Part shown: positions 1 through 8,175 of the stretch, piece after piece
Position numbering within the stretch: the stretch's first letter is position 1
Layout: each line of letters starts with the position of its first letter
NCBI RefSeq assembly: GCF_008711285.1
Contig: NZ_VXDC01000001.1
Coordinates: forward strand, 1 to 64,000
Reading direction: 5' to 3'
DNA from: Roseibium aquae
GTDB lineage: Bacteria; Pseudomonadota; Alphaproteobacteria; Rhizobiales; Stappiaceae
DNA length: 64,000 bases
Notes under the pieces: model-generated
The model's database searches: none
The model's input: the letters and a program-made list of their open reading frames with translations, nothing else
What the model was told of the DNA's origin: nothing
Position numbers and translations under genes: made by a program

Positions 1-324
1 GAGGAAGACGGCATTGTGAGCCTGCGCGATGAACTCGCAGCGGTGAAGCTGGCGCACGAGTGCCTCGTTGACTTCGCTGCTGGTAAAGTCGAATCCGTTC
101 AGGTCCCTGTAGGCTGGAAAGCGTGCCGCCTTGAGCTGATAGGCCACGGATCTGACCTCCCGCTCCGCCGTCTCGGCCTTGAGCAACTGGGACAGGATCG
201 GGATGGCAGCCTCGAAGGCGGGAGAGCCCTGTTCGGTGAGGTCGCCGACGGCTTGGGCCATGCCGTGCATCTTGAGGCTCTTGAGCATGATGACGACGGC
301 GGCGCTGGCTGGATCATGACGCAT
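1..324 (-). CDS. istB: IS21-family helper ATPase IstB, partial (N-terminal 108 residues)
   Basis: IstB is the AAA+ helper of the IS21 IstA transposase and acts on target DNA. Reading the minus strand from the ATG at 324 gives MRHDPASAAVVIMLKSLKMH and then an uninterrupted frame to the window edge. The frame includes ILSQLLKAETAEREVRS and AARFPAYRDLNGFDF, which are hallmark stretches of IstB N-termini. The ATPase Walker motifs would lie beyond position 1 and cannot be seen. The start overlaps the stop codon of the istA remnant by 11 bases, the usual IS21 arrangement. Whether istB itself is intact cannot be judged, but with istA truncated the element should not be autonomous. Confidence 0.9.
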   Translation of the reverse strand, partial: MRHDPASAAVVIMLKSLKMHGMAQAVGDLTEQGSPAFEAAIPILSQLLKAETAEREVRSVAYQLKAARFPAYRDLNGFDFTSSEVNEALVRQLHRCEFIAQAHNAVFL

Positions 325-691
325 GGCGGGCCTCCTTCAGTTTGCGCAGGGCGTCATAGCGTTCGACGTTGGCCTTCGGTTCCTGGTTGAGAGACAGGGC
401 CTGTGGCGCCCGAATGGCTGGAGGGGTCACCGGCTTTCCGTCCGTCAGCCGGTGCAGCAGGTTGAGGACATGCGTCTTTGTCGGAACGCCTGCCTCCAAT
501 GCCGTCTCGACTGCCGTCAGGACAGCCTGCTCGTCATGATGAAGCACGAGAGCGAGGATCTCGGCCATTTCCCTGTCCCCGCCAGGCTTCTTGAGCAGAT
601 GCCGTTGTAATGACGTGAAGGCTTCCGGCAGTTCGGCGAAGGGGGCACCATTACGAAGCGCACCTGGTTTGCGTTGGATGACGGCCAGATA
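314..691 (-). pseudogene. istA: IS21 transposase IstA, C-terminal remnant
   Basis: The last 125 residues of a 341-codon open frame match the end of IS21 IstA transposases. They begin at YLAVIQRKPGALRNGAPFAE, continue through KPGGDREMAEILALVL and HVLNLLHRLTDGKPV, and finish NVERYDALRKLKEARHAS. The DDE catalytic core and DNA-binding N-terminus are absent. The frame continues upstream without interruption into TraA-like sequence, so the open frame is a chimera and not a functional transposase. The stop codon overlaps the istB start. Confidence 0.85.
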
Positions 692-1339
692 ACCCGCGCC
701 GATGGCCTGAAGCTGGTCCCGGTCCCCGGTGAACAGAACTTTCGCACCGGCATTGTCAGCGGCTGTGAGTAGACCGTGCATTTCCCTTGAAGACAGAAGA
801 CCGGCCTCATCGACGATCAGGACTGTGCGATCATTGAGGAAGGGCCTGCCAAGTTCAGATCGGGCCAGCCAAGAAGTCGTCGCTCGTGCCTCGATACCGA
901 GATCGTCTCTCAGTGCGTTCGCGACCCGCCAGGCTGTCGCGGCGCCGACAACACGATACCCTTCCGCCTTCCAGGCTTCGACCAAGGGCGAGAGCAAAGT
1001 CGTCTTGCCCGTTCCAGGGGCACCCTCGACCACGGCGATCCGCTGCGGACGAGCCGCATCCTGAACCGCGGTGGTCTGTTCCTCGCTGAGGCCCTTGCCT
1101 CGGCAATCGGCTTCAAGCTTCTCTCGCACAATTGCAAAACCGTCCGTCCCGGAGAGCTTCGACGCGATATCGACAATCTCGCGTTCGATGCGAACCATTT
1201 CCGGCGTCGAGTAGCCCGGGAAAGGGCGGCTTTTTTGTTGGGTAAACGATCCAGATTCGAACCTGAAACCCGCCCGCAAAAAAGCCAAAACCCCACACCG
1301 CCAGAAAAAAAATCCCACCGAGCCGTCGCCCAAATCCAA
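692..1339 (-). pseudogene. TraA/RecD-like relaxase-helicase fragment, fused in frame to the istA remnant
   Basis: Residues of about 41-216 of the 341-codon chimera resemble the helicase part of Ti-plasmid-type TraA conjugative relaxases. They include STPEMVRIEREIV, a Walker A GAPGTGKT at 106-113, VLIVDEAG as Walker B at 173-180, and GDRDQLQAIGAG just before the junction. The relaxase N-terminus with its tyrosine/histidine motifs and the rest of the helicase are missing. The first 40 codons do not look like TraA and probably read non-coding DNA, so the upstream limit near 1219 is approximate. The fragment is best read as a relic of a plasmid or integrative conjugative element. Confidence 0.75.
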
Positions 1340-1816
1340 ATCCCAAAACCAGCCAGCTATCTATACCCCGCTAAATAAAACCGGCGCTCTGGTCTGCGTT
1401 GGCCATCGAGCTTGTGCGGAAACTCCGCAATCCCATTGCCAAGGACCCATTGCCACAGCATCAGCGCGCAGACGCAGTAAAACTAGTACCGCCGGGCCCC
1501 GGACGCGGGAGACAATTTGCGGTCAGATCCATGTGAGGTCGCGGCTGCCGGGTCACCGGAGAACAAGGGGCTGAGTGAACCCGCGGGGCGAGGCGATTTG
1601 CATCCTATTGGGGATTGCCGGTGGATTAATCCTGTTGCCAGGTGGCCTCTCAGCGGGGATCCGATCAGCGGGCGCACGCTGTTTTGGATAAACCGCCCGC
1701 TGCAGGTGTTCCGGCCAGCAGACCAGCGGGCGTCTAACGGGAACCGAATACACGCCGCTGATCGCTGCTTGAGTGCCTATGCATCTTTGGGTGTTTCAAT
1801 CAAAACGCCCGACGCT
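1340..1816. other. Intergenic region without a recognisable gene
   Basis: Several short frames cross this stretch, but none has a credible ribosome binding site or a recognisable family. It contains A-rich runs next to the relic helicase and a CAGCGGGC repeat cluster. I see no terminator with a T-run behind the BCCT gene. It may be eroded mobile-element DNA. Confidence 0.5.
1666..1731. repeat. CAGCGGGC octamer, two direct copies and one inverted
   Basis: CAGCGGGC occurs at 1666-1673 and 1724-1731, and its reverse complement GCCCGCTG is at 1695-1702. The first and inverted copies could form an 8-bp stem with a 21-base loop. Function is unknown. Confidence 0.5.
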
Positions 1817-3451
1817 CTAACGCGGTTCGCTGGCCAGTCCCTTGAAAATGGCATAGCAGGCCAATAGCAAGACTATGGTGAAGGGAAGGCCGGTTGACAC
1901 CGCCATTGCCTGCAAGGCGCCCAGGCCGCCGCCCAGCAGAAGGGCGATCGCGACAAGTCCCTCGAAGGTGCACCAGAAAACACGTTGGGCCACGGGTGCG
2001 TCGACCTTGCCTCCCGCCGTGATGGTGTCGATCACAAGAGATCCTGAGTCCGATGATGTCACGAAGAACACGATCACCAGCACAATCGCGATGAAGGAAG
2101 TGACGGCCGCGAACGGCAGATCGGCCAGCATGCCAAACAAGGACAGTTCGGGGCTGTAACTTATGATCACGTACTGATTCACTTGGCTGTTGACGTTTGT
2201 CAGAACCTGATCGATTGCGGTGCCTCCAAAGGCCGTCATCCAGACCACGGACACGAAGGTGGGGATGATCAACACACAGGTGATGAATTCGCGAACTGTC
2301 CGGCCGCGGCTCACGCGTGCGATGAACATTCCGACAAACGGCGACCAGGAAATCCACCAGGCCCAATAAAAAGACGTCCAGCCTTGGCGGAATCCGTCAT
2401 CTTCCCGCCCGAATGGCATGGACAGAGGGACAACTTCCTTGAGGTACTCTACCGAATTGTTGAATATCCCGCTGAAGATCGAGAGCGTGGGGCCGGCTAA
2501 GATGACAAAGCCGAGCAAAAGCCCCGCGATGATCATGTTGATTTCCGACAGAACCTTCACGCCGCCATCAAGCCCCCGGATCACCGAGACAAGAGCCAAC
2601 GCGGTGATGCCCAGGATGAGAACGACCTGCGCGGTATCGCTCACGGGAATTCCGAACACGAACTCAAGACCGGCATTGGCTTGCTGGGCCCCGAAACCGA
2701 GGGAGGTGGCAAGGCCGAACAGCGTCGCGAAAACGGCAAGGATATCGATGATATGGCCGGGCCAGCCCCAGATGCGCTCGCCGAAGATCGGATAGAACAC
2801 GGAGCGCATGGTCAGCGGCAGCCCCTTGTTGTAGGCAAACAGGGCAAGCGACAATGCAACGACGGCATAGATGGCCCATGGATGAAGCCCCCAGTGGTAA
2901 ATCGTGGCGGCCATCCCCATGGCTTTTGCGGCCGCGACATTCTCCTCAATGAGGTTTCCGTCGGCGTCGAAGGGGGATGGCACACCGATCGGCTCGGAAA
3001 AGGCCATGTGGTAAACGGGTTCAAGAACGCCGAAGAACATCAGGCCGATGCCCATCCCGGCGGCGAAGAGCATGGCAAACCAACCGAAATAGGAATAATC
3101 CGGCTCGGCCTCCTTGCCGCCAATGCGGACATTTCCCAGGGGGGTGATGATGAGCGCAAGACAGACCAGCACAAAAACGTTGCCGGACAGGATGAAAAAC
3201 CAGTCGAGATTGGCGGTGAGCCAACCGCGCATCGCGTCGAAGAGCGGCGCTACGCTGGATTGGAAGGCAAGGGTAAGGAATGTAAAGGCGACAACGGTCA
3301 GTCCGGAGATTAAAAAAACGGGATTGTGGATGTCGAGGCCGAAGGGACCGACCCGGGTTTCAATGTTGTCCTGGCCGATTTCGTAGTCGGTCTCAATGAG
3401 ATTCGCGGCGCCCTCGGGCTCCGGAATCCCGGTCGATATGTCTTCTGTCAT
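1817..3451 (-). CDS. BCCT-family betaine/carnitine/choline-type transporter
   Basis: This is a secondary carrier of about 545 residues with some twelve hydrophobic segments, expected in the inner membrane. It takes up trimethylammonium or related compatible solutes such as glycine betaine, choline, carnitine or DMSP. Family marks include the glycine-rich MGIGLMFFGVLEPVYHM stretch, in which F replaces the usual W of FWG, the HWGLHPWAIY motif, and WWISWSPFVGMFIARVSRGR. The chosen ATG at 3451 follows an AAAGGGAA ribosome binding site. Upstream codons in frame overlap the preceding gene and look non-coding. It lies 50 bases downstream of a UspA gene and is probably co-transcribed with it. The exact substrate cannot be read from sequence. 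Confidence 0.93.
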   Translation of the reverse strand: MTEDISTGIPEPEGAANLIETDYEIGQDNIETRVGPFGLDIHNPVFLISGLTVVAFTFLTLAFQSSVAPLFDAMRGWLTANLDWFFILSGNVFVLVCLALIITPLGNVRIGGKEAEPDYSYFGWFAMLFAAGMGIGLMFFGVLEPVYHMAFSEPIGVPSPFDADGNLIEENVAAAKAMGMAATIYHWGLHPWAIYAVVALSLALFAYNKGLPLTMRSVFYPIFGERIWGWPGHIIDILAVFATLFGLATSLGFGAQQANAGLEFVFGIPVSDTAQVVLILGITALALVSVIRGLDGGVKVLSEINMIIAGLLLGFVILAGPTLSIFSGIFNNSVEYLKEVVPLSMPFGREDDGFRQGWTSFYWAWWISWSPFVGMFIARVSRGRTVREFITCVLIIPTFVSVVWMTAFGGTAIDQVLTNVNSQVNQYVIISYSPELSLFGMLADLPFAAVTSFIAIVLVIVFFVTSSDSGSLVIDTITAGGKVDAPVAQRVFWCTFEGLVAIALLLGGGLGALQAMAVSTGLPFTIVLLLACYAIFKGLASEPR

Positions 3452-3501
3452 GGGAGAGTTCCCTTTCTGTTTCCAATGGTGCGGCGATGTCTCCGTCCTG
3501 C

Positions 3502-3921
3502 CTAATTGTCGCGAATGACAAAAACTGAGGCTTTGCTGCGGCTGGCAATGGTGCCGCCATTCGATGGCCATAAACGGTCGGCGATATTGGGGATGTGGGA
3601 TGCCATGATCACCACGTCCGCCCCGATATCGTCGACCGCTTTGAGCAGCGTATTGTCCAGATCGACGGTCGGATCGTGGCTGGTGAGGGCTTTGGTCTCC
3701 ACCGTGATCCCGAAGCGTTCCGCCTCCGAAGAGCCGAAAGCTTCCACTTTTGCGGCAAATTCGCTGGGGTTGTGACCGAGCGCACCCGGGGTGGAGGGCG
3801 CGACTGCGACATAACAGATCGGAACCCCGTAATGTCTGGCCAAATCCGCACCGGCGGTCCGGGCCTTTTCCAATTTATCCGCATGCGCCAAATCGATTGG
3901 CATCATGATTTTTCGAAACAT
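3502..3921 (-). CDS. Universal stress protein, UspA family
   Basis: This is a 139-residue single Usp domain, the normal length for the family. It opens MFRKIMMPIDLAHADKLEKA, contains the central DDIGADVVIMASH strand-turn, and ends SRSKASVFVIRDN. The canonical ATP-binding G-2x-G-9x-G(S/T) region is only partly preserved as SNGGTIASRS, so nucleotide binding is uncertain. The start at 3921 has a strong AGGGGAG site. The gene is first in a two-gene unit with the downstream BCCT carrier. Usp domains beside transporters are usually thought to tune uptake or signal energy state, but that role is inferred. Confidence 0.9.
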   Translation of the reverse strand: MFRKIMMPIDLAHADKLEKARTAGADLARHYGVPICYVAVAPSTPGALGHNPSEFAAKVEAFGSSEAERFGITVETKALTSHDPTVDLDNTLLKAVDDIGADVVIMASHIPNIADRLWPSNGGTIASRSKASVFVIRDN

Positions 3922-4206
3922 GTGTCTCCCCTTACTGGCAGTAGGTTTCAAAAGGCGGCAATGATCTCCTTCGTTGAGAACCGCACCATTGCGGGCGGCA
4001 TTGGGTGATCGGTGAGGAAAGTCTTCCGCCGATCGGGCAACGAGGATGTCGCAGATACGCATTGGGAAAGTGGTATTGCGACAAATGGCGCGGGCATGCC
4101 GCGCTTGGTCACCCTAGCAGAGCCGATCTGAGGATGATACCGGTAGCTTGAACAAGTTTGATAAGATATTTATTTCCAAATTACGCGAAACGTGGAGGGG
4201 CTATGG

Positions 4207-4734
4207 ATGAAGGATGTCATGTTGTTGGGAAGCTCCGGTTCCTTGCGCAAAGGATCGGTCAACACCTTGTTGGTGAAAGAAGCTGCCCGCCTTTTTGTTC
4301 CCGAGACATTCGTTCTCGCAGACATTCGCATGCCGCTTTATGACGGGGATCTCGAAGACTTGGAGGGCATACCGGAAGCTGCCCGGGTGCTCTATGATCA
4401 GATGCGGGAGGCCGACGCGATCGTGATCTCGACGCCCGAATACAACAAGGGCGTTCCCGGCGTTTTGAAGAACGCTCTGGACTGGGTCAGCCGCAAGCAA
4501 CCCATGCCGCTTGCCGGCAAGCCTGTCGCTGTCTTATCCGCTGGCGGCTGGACCGGCGGGGCGCGGTCCCAATACATGCTTCGCCATTGCCTGACCCCAT
4601 TCGATCCGCGCCTGCTCTCCGGCCCTGAGGTTCTGATTGCAAACGCTGGCACCGCGTTTTGCGAAGACGGACGCCTCAAAGACCCCGCCAGCGTTTCATT
4701 GCTGCAACAGCTCATGGACAAGCTGAAGACCTAA
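4207..4734 (+). CDS. NADPH-dependent FMN reductase family protein
   Basis: This flavodoxin-fold protein of 175 residues should reduce FMN, or quinone or azo substrates, with NAD(P)H in the cytoplasm. The phosphate-binding loop GSSGSLRKGSVN is near the N-terminus, and the family signature TPEYNKGVPGVLKNALDW is in the middle, followed by SAGGWTGGARSQ. An in-frame GTG lies 15 bases upstream, but the ATG at 4207 is preferred because GGAGGGG sits about eight bases before it. The gene is single and converges on the diguanylate cyclase gene. Confidence 0.9.
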   Translation: MKDVMLLGSSGSLRKGSVNTLLVKEAARLFVPETFVLADIRMPLYDGDLEDLEGIPEAARVLYDQMREADAIVISTPEYNKGVPGVLKNALDWVSRKQPMPLAGKPVAVLSAGGWTGGARSQYMLRHCLTPFDPRLLSGPEVLIANAGTAFCEDGRLKDPASVSLLQQLMDKLKT

Positions 4735-4760
4735 GCCGCTCTCCACCGGAATACCGATGG

Positions 4761-4786
4761 CTGAGGCCGGAGCGGTTCCGGCTCAG
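4761..4786. terminator. Hairpin between convergent genes, possible bidirectional terminator
   Basis: CTGAGgCCGGA pairs with TCCGGCTCAG around a GCGGT loop, giving ten pairs with one bulged G. It lies between the FMN reductase stop and the end of the diguanylate cyclase gene, overlapping the latter's stop codon. No clear T-run follows, so intrinsic termination is uncertain. Confidence 0.4.
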
Positions 4787-6981
4787 ATCGTAGCCAGGTC
4801 TTTTTGACGGGAATAGATGACGCAGCGGTTCCGGCCTTCTTCCTTTGCCCGGTACAGCGCGTTGTCCGCACGCTGCAACAGAGCGGAGATATCGACGTCG
4901 CCGTCTTCGATGGTGGTCAATCCCATGCTGCAGGTCACGTCCCACTCGACCGGTGCTACGCTGCAACTGTTCGCGATTTTGGCCCTGATCCGGTCGGCAA
5001 CCAACAGGCCGTCTTCGATGGTCGTGTTGTGCAGCAAAAGGCAGAATTCCTCTCCGCCGACCCGACCAAACACGTCTACCGCCCGCAAGGCGCCGTTGAC
5101 CAGGGCCGCAAACTGTTTCAAGACTTCATCTCCGACCGCGTGACCATATGTGTCGTTGATCGTCTTGAAATGGTCCACATCCATCATGATGGTGGTGAAA
5201 GGGCGCCGGGTTCGCCGGAAACGGGCGACTTCGGTGCTTGCGCGTTCAAGGAAAGCCCGCCGGTTCATGATCCCGGTCAGGTCATCGATACTGGCGATGC
5301 GTTCCATGCGGATCTTGGCTTCCATCAACGCCTCATGATCGCGGTGACGGGCGATTTCATGGCCGACCCAATCCGCGAATTGGCGAATGATCTCGCAATC
5401 GGTCGGGCTGAACTCCCGGCGCCTTGGCTCTGGGCCGCTAAAATTGATCGTGCCGTAGACTTCACCGTCCACAAGCAGCGGCGCGCCGATATAGGCTTGC
5501 AGCGGAAATTTCCGGGCGCATGGATGGGAAGCCAGTTCGGACTCGGCCGTATGCGAGACCGCAAATGCACTGTCACTCTGGAGTGTCTTTGCGCAGAATG
5601 TTTCGCCCAAGTCGTATTGCTCGCCAACCTGTATTTCCCCGTTGGGACTTTCAGCTCGAACGACCGTGTAGCGATCCTCGATCACATGGCTGATGATCCC
5701 GAAAGGCAAGCCGAAATGCTCGCAGCCAAGGCGCACGATTAGATTGATCTTCTCATCCTGGCCGAGTTCCCGGGTTGACGTGATCGCGTAGAGCTCGGCC
5801 AGGGTCCGTTCAGTTGTCTTGCGTTCGGTGATATCGACCGCATAGGTGATGACGCCCTCGATTTCATTGAATTCGTTGTATTTCGGAATGTATTCCAGCA
5901 ACACGTCCCGGGTCATGCCATCGGGAAACAGCATATTGATTTCCATGGTCGAGCTTTCGCCGCCAAGTGCTTTCTCAAACTGCGTAATGCTGGAGTCCAG
6001 GTACGCTTTTGGAAGCCTTTCACGTATCCGTGTGCCTTTGAGCTGCTCCGGGCTTGTCGCGAACCATTCCGCGGCAATTCGATTGACGAACTTACAGATC
6101 CCATCCCGGTCGGCTTCGACGATTGAGCAAGACAGACTGTTTGCGAGCGTCTCAAGGCTGGCATACGCCGCCCGTGTTGCCGCCTGTGCCTGCTTGAGGG
6201 CAGTGATGTCGGTCCGGATTCCGGCAATGCCTCCCGACCGGGTCCGGTGCTCGGAAATCTGCAACCAGCGGCCATCCGCTAGGTTTTGTTCGACCAACGC
6301 CCCATCGGCAGCCTGGTGACGTCTCACGCGCTCGGCAAGCCAGTCGCCTTGGCTCTTGTCGCCGGTGTTGTATTGGTTCTGGCTCAGCCCATACGCCACG
6401 ATTTCCTCGAAGGTACGCCCCGGGATGAGAGCGTTCGCGGATTGCTCATAGATTTCGCGGTACTTCTCATTGAAGATAATGAGCCGATCATCCTTGTCGT
6501 AGAGAGCAAAGCCTTCAGAAATCGCTTCCATGGCGTCTTCAAGCGTCTGGGCTGCCTCGCGGGCAGCCATTTCAGCGCTGAGGCGGTCGGAAATATCGCG
6601 GGCGAGGATCAACGAGCCGAGGTTTGTGCCACCCGTATTGACCAGACTGGCATTGACGATCTCCGCGCTGAATGCCTCTCCGCTCTTGCGCTTCATGAGC
6701 ACCTGCGTTCTGGGCGCAGTGCCGACAGAGCGCGAACCGGAGGGCATGTAAAACCGCTTGTGGTCGTCTGGATCGGCGAAAATATCTGCTGCGTCCAGCC
6801 CGTCCAGTTCAGACCGGCTATAGCCCAAGGCGGCCTCTGCTGAGCGATTGGCGTAGACAAGTTGGTTGTCTGGGTTGGTGATCAAAACGCAATCCGGTAT
6901 TGCGCCGAAGGTCGCTTCCAGATCCAGTTCGACTGCGGTCACGTCATTCATGTGTGCTACGCCCGTACTTGCTTCTTTCAT
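4783..6981 (-). CDS. PAS-PAS-PAS-GAF-GGDEF diguanylate cyclase
   Basis: This protein of about 732 residues should make cyclic di-GMP from two GTP. The order is an N-terminal PAS domain (about 15-140), a second PAS-like domain (about 150-260, with EGFALYDKDDRLIIFNEKYR), a third PAS domain (about 270-390), a GAF domain (about 405-550) and a GGDEF domain (about 570-725). The catalytic signature is intact as GGEEF at 642-646. An inhibitory-site RxxD (RAVD, 633-636) lies five residues before it, so product feedback inhibition is expected. There is no EAL or HD-GYP domain and no membrane segment, so it should be a soluble sensor. Start choice is uncertain: ATG at 6981 or 6951, neither with a good ribosome binding site. 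Much longer N-terminal extensions run into AT-rich non-coding DNA. Confidence 0.92.
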   Translation of the reverse strand: MKEASTGVAHMNDVTAVELDLEATFGAIPDCVLITNPDNQLVYANRSAEAALGYSRSELDGLDAADIFADPDDHKRFYMPSGSRSVGTAPRTQVLMKRKSGEAFSAEIVNASLVNTGGTNLGSLILARDISDRLSAEMAAREAAQTLEDAMEAISEGFALYDKDDRLIIFNEKYREIYEQSANALIPGRTFEEIVAYGLSQNQYNTGDKSQGDWLAERVRRHQAADGALVEQNLADGRWLQISEHRTRSGGIAGIRTDITALKQAQAATRAAYASLETLANSLSCSIVEADRDGICKFVNRIAAEWFATSPEQLKGTRIRERLPKAYLDSSITQFEKALGGESSTMEINMLFPDGMTRDVLLEYIPKYNEFNEIEGVITYAVDITERKTTERTLAELYAITSTRELGQDEKINLIVRLGCEHFGLPFGIISHVIEDRYTVVRAESPNGEIQVGEQYDLGETFCAKTLQSDSAFAVSHTAESELASHPCARKFPLQAYIGAPLLVDGEVYGTINFSGPEPRRREFSPTDCEIIRQFADWVGHEIARHRDHEALMEAKIRMERIASIDDLTGIMNRRAFLERASTEVARFRRTRRPFTTIMMDVDHFKTINDTYGHAVGDEVLKQFAALVNGALRAVDVFGRVGGEEFCLLLHNTTIEDGLLVADRIRAKIANSCSVAPVEWDVTCSMGLTTIEDGDVDISALLQRADNALYRAKEEGRNRCVIYSRQKDLATI

Positions 6982-7020
6982 GACGAAGCGTGAAGTGAAA
7001 ATTTTAATAATCTGATACGA

Positions 7021-7069
7021 GCAATATAAATTTCGACAGAATATTGCTTCTGAATTGTCAATATTGACA
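7021..7069. promoter_or_regulatory. Clustered inverted repeats in a divergent promoter region
   Basis: TGTCAATATTGACA at 7056-7069 is a perfect 14-base palindrome. Just beside it, GCAATAT (7021-7027) and ATATTGC (7041-7047) form a second inverted repeat with a 13-base spacer, and both share the CAATAT/ATATTG core. The stretch is AT-rich and lies between the divergent cyclase and dehydrogenase genes, as expected for an operator. The cognate regulator is unknown. Confidence 0.5.
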
Positions 7070-7194
7070 GTGTGTTTTAAGTTATCGGCTACGCTTGGCT
7101 TTTGGCCGGAAGGGCCACTGTCAAATTTCGCTAGTTGAATCCGCCTGTTTAGAATGGGCCGCACTGGAATCAGTCCGACGTTTTGGAGGTTGCC

Positions 7195-8163
7195 TTGGGT
7201 AAGCCCGTTATCTTGCTGCCGCGTCCCATGTTGCCGGTTGTCACAAGACAACTAACCGAGAGATTTGAGGTGATTTTGCCCTTCAATGACATCGATCCGG
7301 ACGCGATCGTCCAGGCGGCGGCGCCCCGTGTTCAGGGTCTGGCCGTGATGGGCACCCCCATTGACGCGCGCTATATCGAACGCTTCCCCAAGCTTGAGAT
7401 CGTCGCGAATTTCGGTGTCGGCTATGACAACGTCGCCGTCTACGATTGCAGCGCCCGCGATGTTGTTGTGACTCACACGCCGGATGTTTTGAGCGACGAA
7501 GTCGCGGATATCGCAATTGGGTTGCTGATCATGACGGTTCGCCAATTGGGCGCGGCGGAACGGTGGGTCAGGGACAGAAACTGGCTCCAGAAGGGAAGCT
7601 TTCCCTTGACCCCAGGGACGCTCCGGGGACGGACGCTCGGGATATTCGGTCTGGGGCGGATCGGCAAGGCGATCGCGCGGCGGGCGGAGGCTTTCGATTT
7701 GAAGATCCGCTACCATGGGCGAAGCCCACAAGCCGACGTTCCCTACCCCTATCACGCCGATCTGGAGGATCTGGCTGCCGCATGTGATACATTGATGATT
7801 GCAGCGCCTGGGACCGCCGAAACGCGGCACGCGGTGTCCGAAGGTGTCTTGCATGCCCTTGGCCCTCATGGCGTGGTCATCAATATCGGGCGCGGATCGG
7901 TGATCGACGAAGCCGCTTTGATCGATGCCCTTGAGACAGACAGGATCATGGGGGCCGGGCTCGATGTGTTCGCAGATGAGCCGTTCGTGCCGCGTCCCCT
8001 TTTGATCCGTGACAATGTCGTCACGCTGCCCCATGTCGGTTCGGCTTCGGTCCATACCCGCAATGCCATGGGGCAACTCGTTGTCGACAACCTTGTCAGC
8101 TGGTTTGAAAAGGGCGAGGCTGTCACTCCCGTCCCTGAGACCCCGATAACACGGCGGCCCTGA
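7195..8163 (+). CDS. D-isomer-specific 2-hydroxyacid dehydrogenase (glyoxylate/hydroxypyruvate reductase-like)
   Basis: This is a 322-residue NAD(P)H-dependent cytoplasmic oxidoreductase that interconverts 2-oxoacids and D-2-hydroxyacids. The Rossmann loop GIFGLGRIGKAIARR is central. The catalytic arginine is in NIGRGSVIDEAAL, the glutamate in AGLDVFADEP, and the histidine in LPHVGSASVHTRNAM. The best start is TTG at 7195, giving MGKPVILLPRP. GGAGGT lies just before it, and an earlier in-frame TTG at 7183 would place the binding site inside the gene. The position of the aminotransferase gene immediately downstream in the opposite direction suggests an amino-acid or keto-acid context, but the substrate is not determinable. 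Confidence 0.92.
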   Translation: MGKPVILLPRPMLPVVTRQLTERFEVILPFNDIDPDAIVQAAAPRVQGLAVMGTPIDARYIERFPKLEIVANFGVGYDNVAVYDCSARDVVVTHTPDVLSDEVADIAIGLLIMTVRQLGAAERWVRDRNWLQKGSFPLTPGTLRGRTLGIFGLGRIGKAIARRAEAFDLKIRYHGRSPQADVPYPYHADLEDLAAACDTLMIAAPGTAETRHAVSEGVLHALGPHGVVINIGRGSVIDEAALIDALETDRIMGAGLDVFADEPFVPRPLLIRDNVVTLPHVGSASVHTRNAMGQLVVDNLVSWFEKGEAVTPVPETPITRRP

Positions 8164-8175
8164 TCCGCCGCTGCG

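Larger units (their letters stand above)
1..691 (-). mobile_element. Truncated IS21-family insertion sequence (istA 3' end plus istB)
   Basis: The segment holds the C-terminal third of istA followed by overlapping istB. The 5' part of istA and the corresponding terminal inverted repeat are missing and are replaced at about 691/692 by relaxase/helicase sequence. The other end lies outside the window. The structure indicates a deletion or recombination after insertion rather than a complete IS. Confidence 0.8.

Noticed and set aside
1239..1266. tRNA-like 3' half (TTCGAAT T-loop followed by CCA at correct spacing, minus strand)
   Set aside because: The T-stem has a mismatch and a wobble pair, and no matching 5' acceptor arm, D-arm or anticodon stem was found upstream. 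It may be a chance match or at most a degraded fragment.
1517..1867. Open frame of about 116 codons on the plus strand
   Set aside because: It has no ribosome binding site, no family resemblance and runs into the end of the BCCT gene on the other strand.
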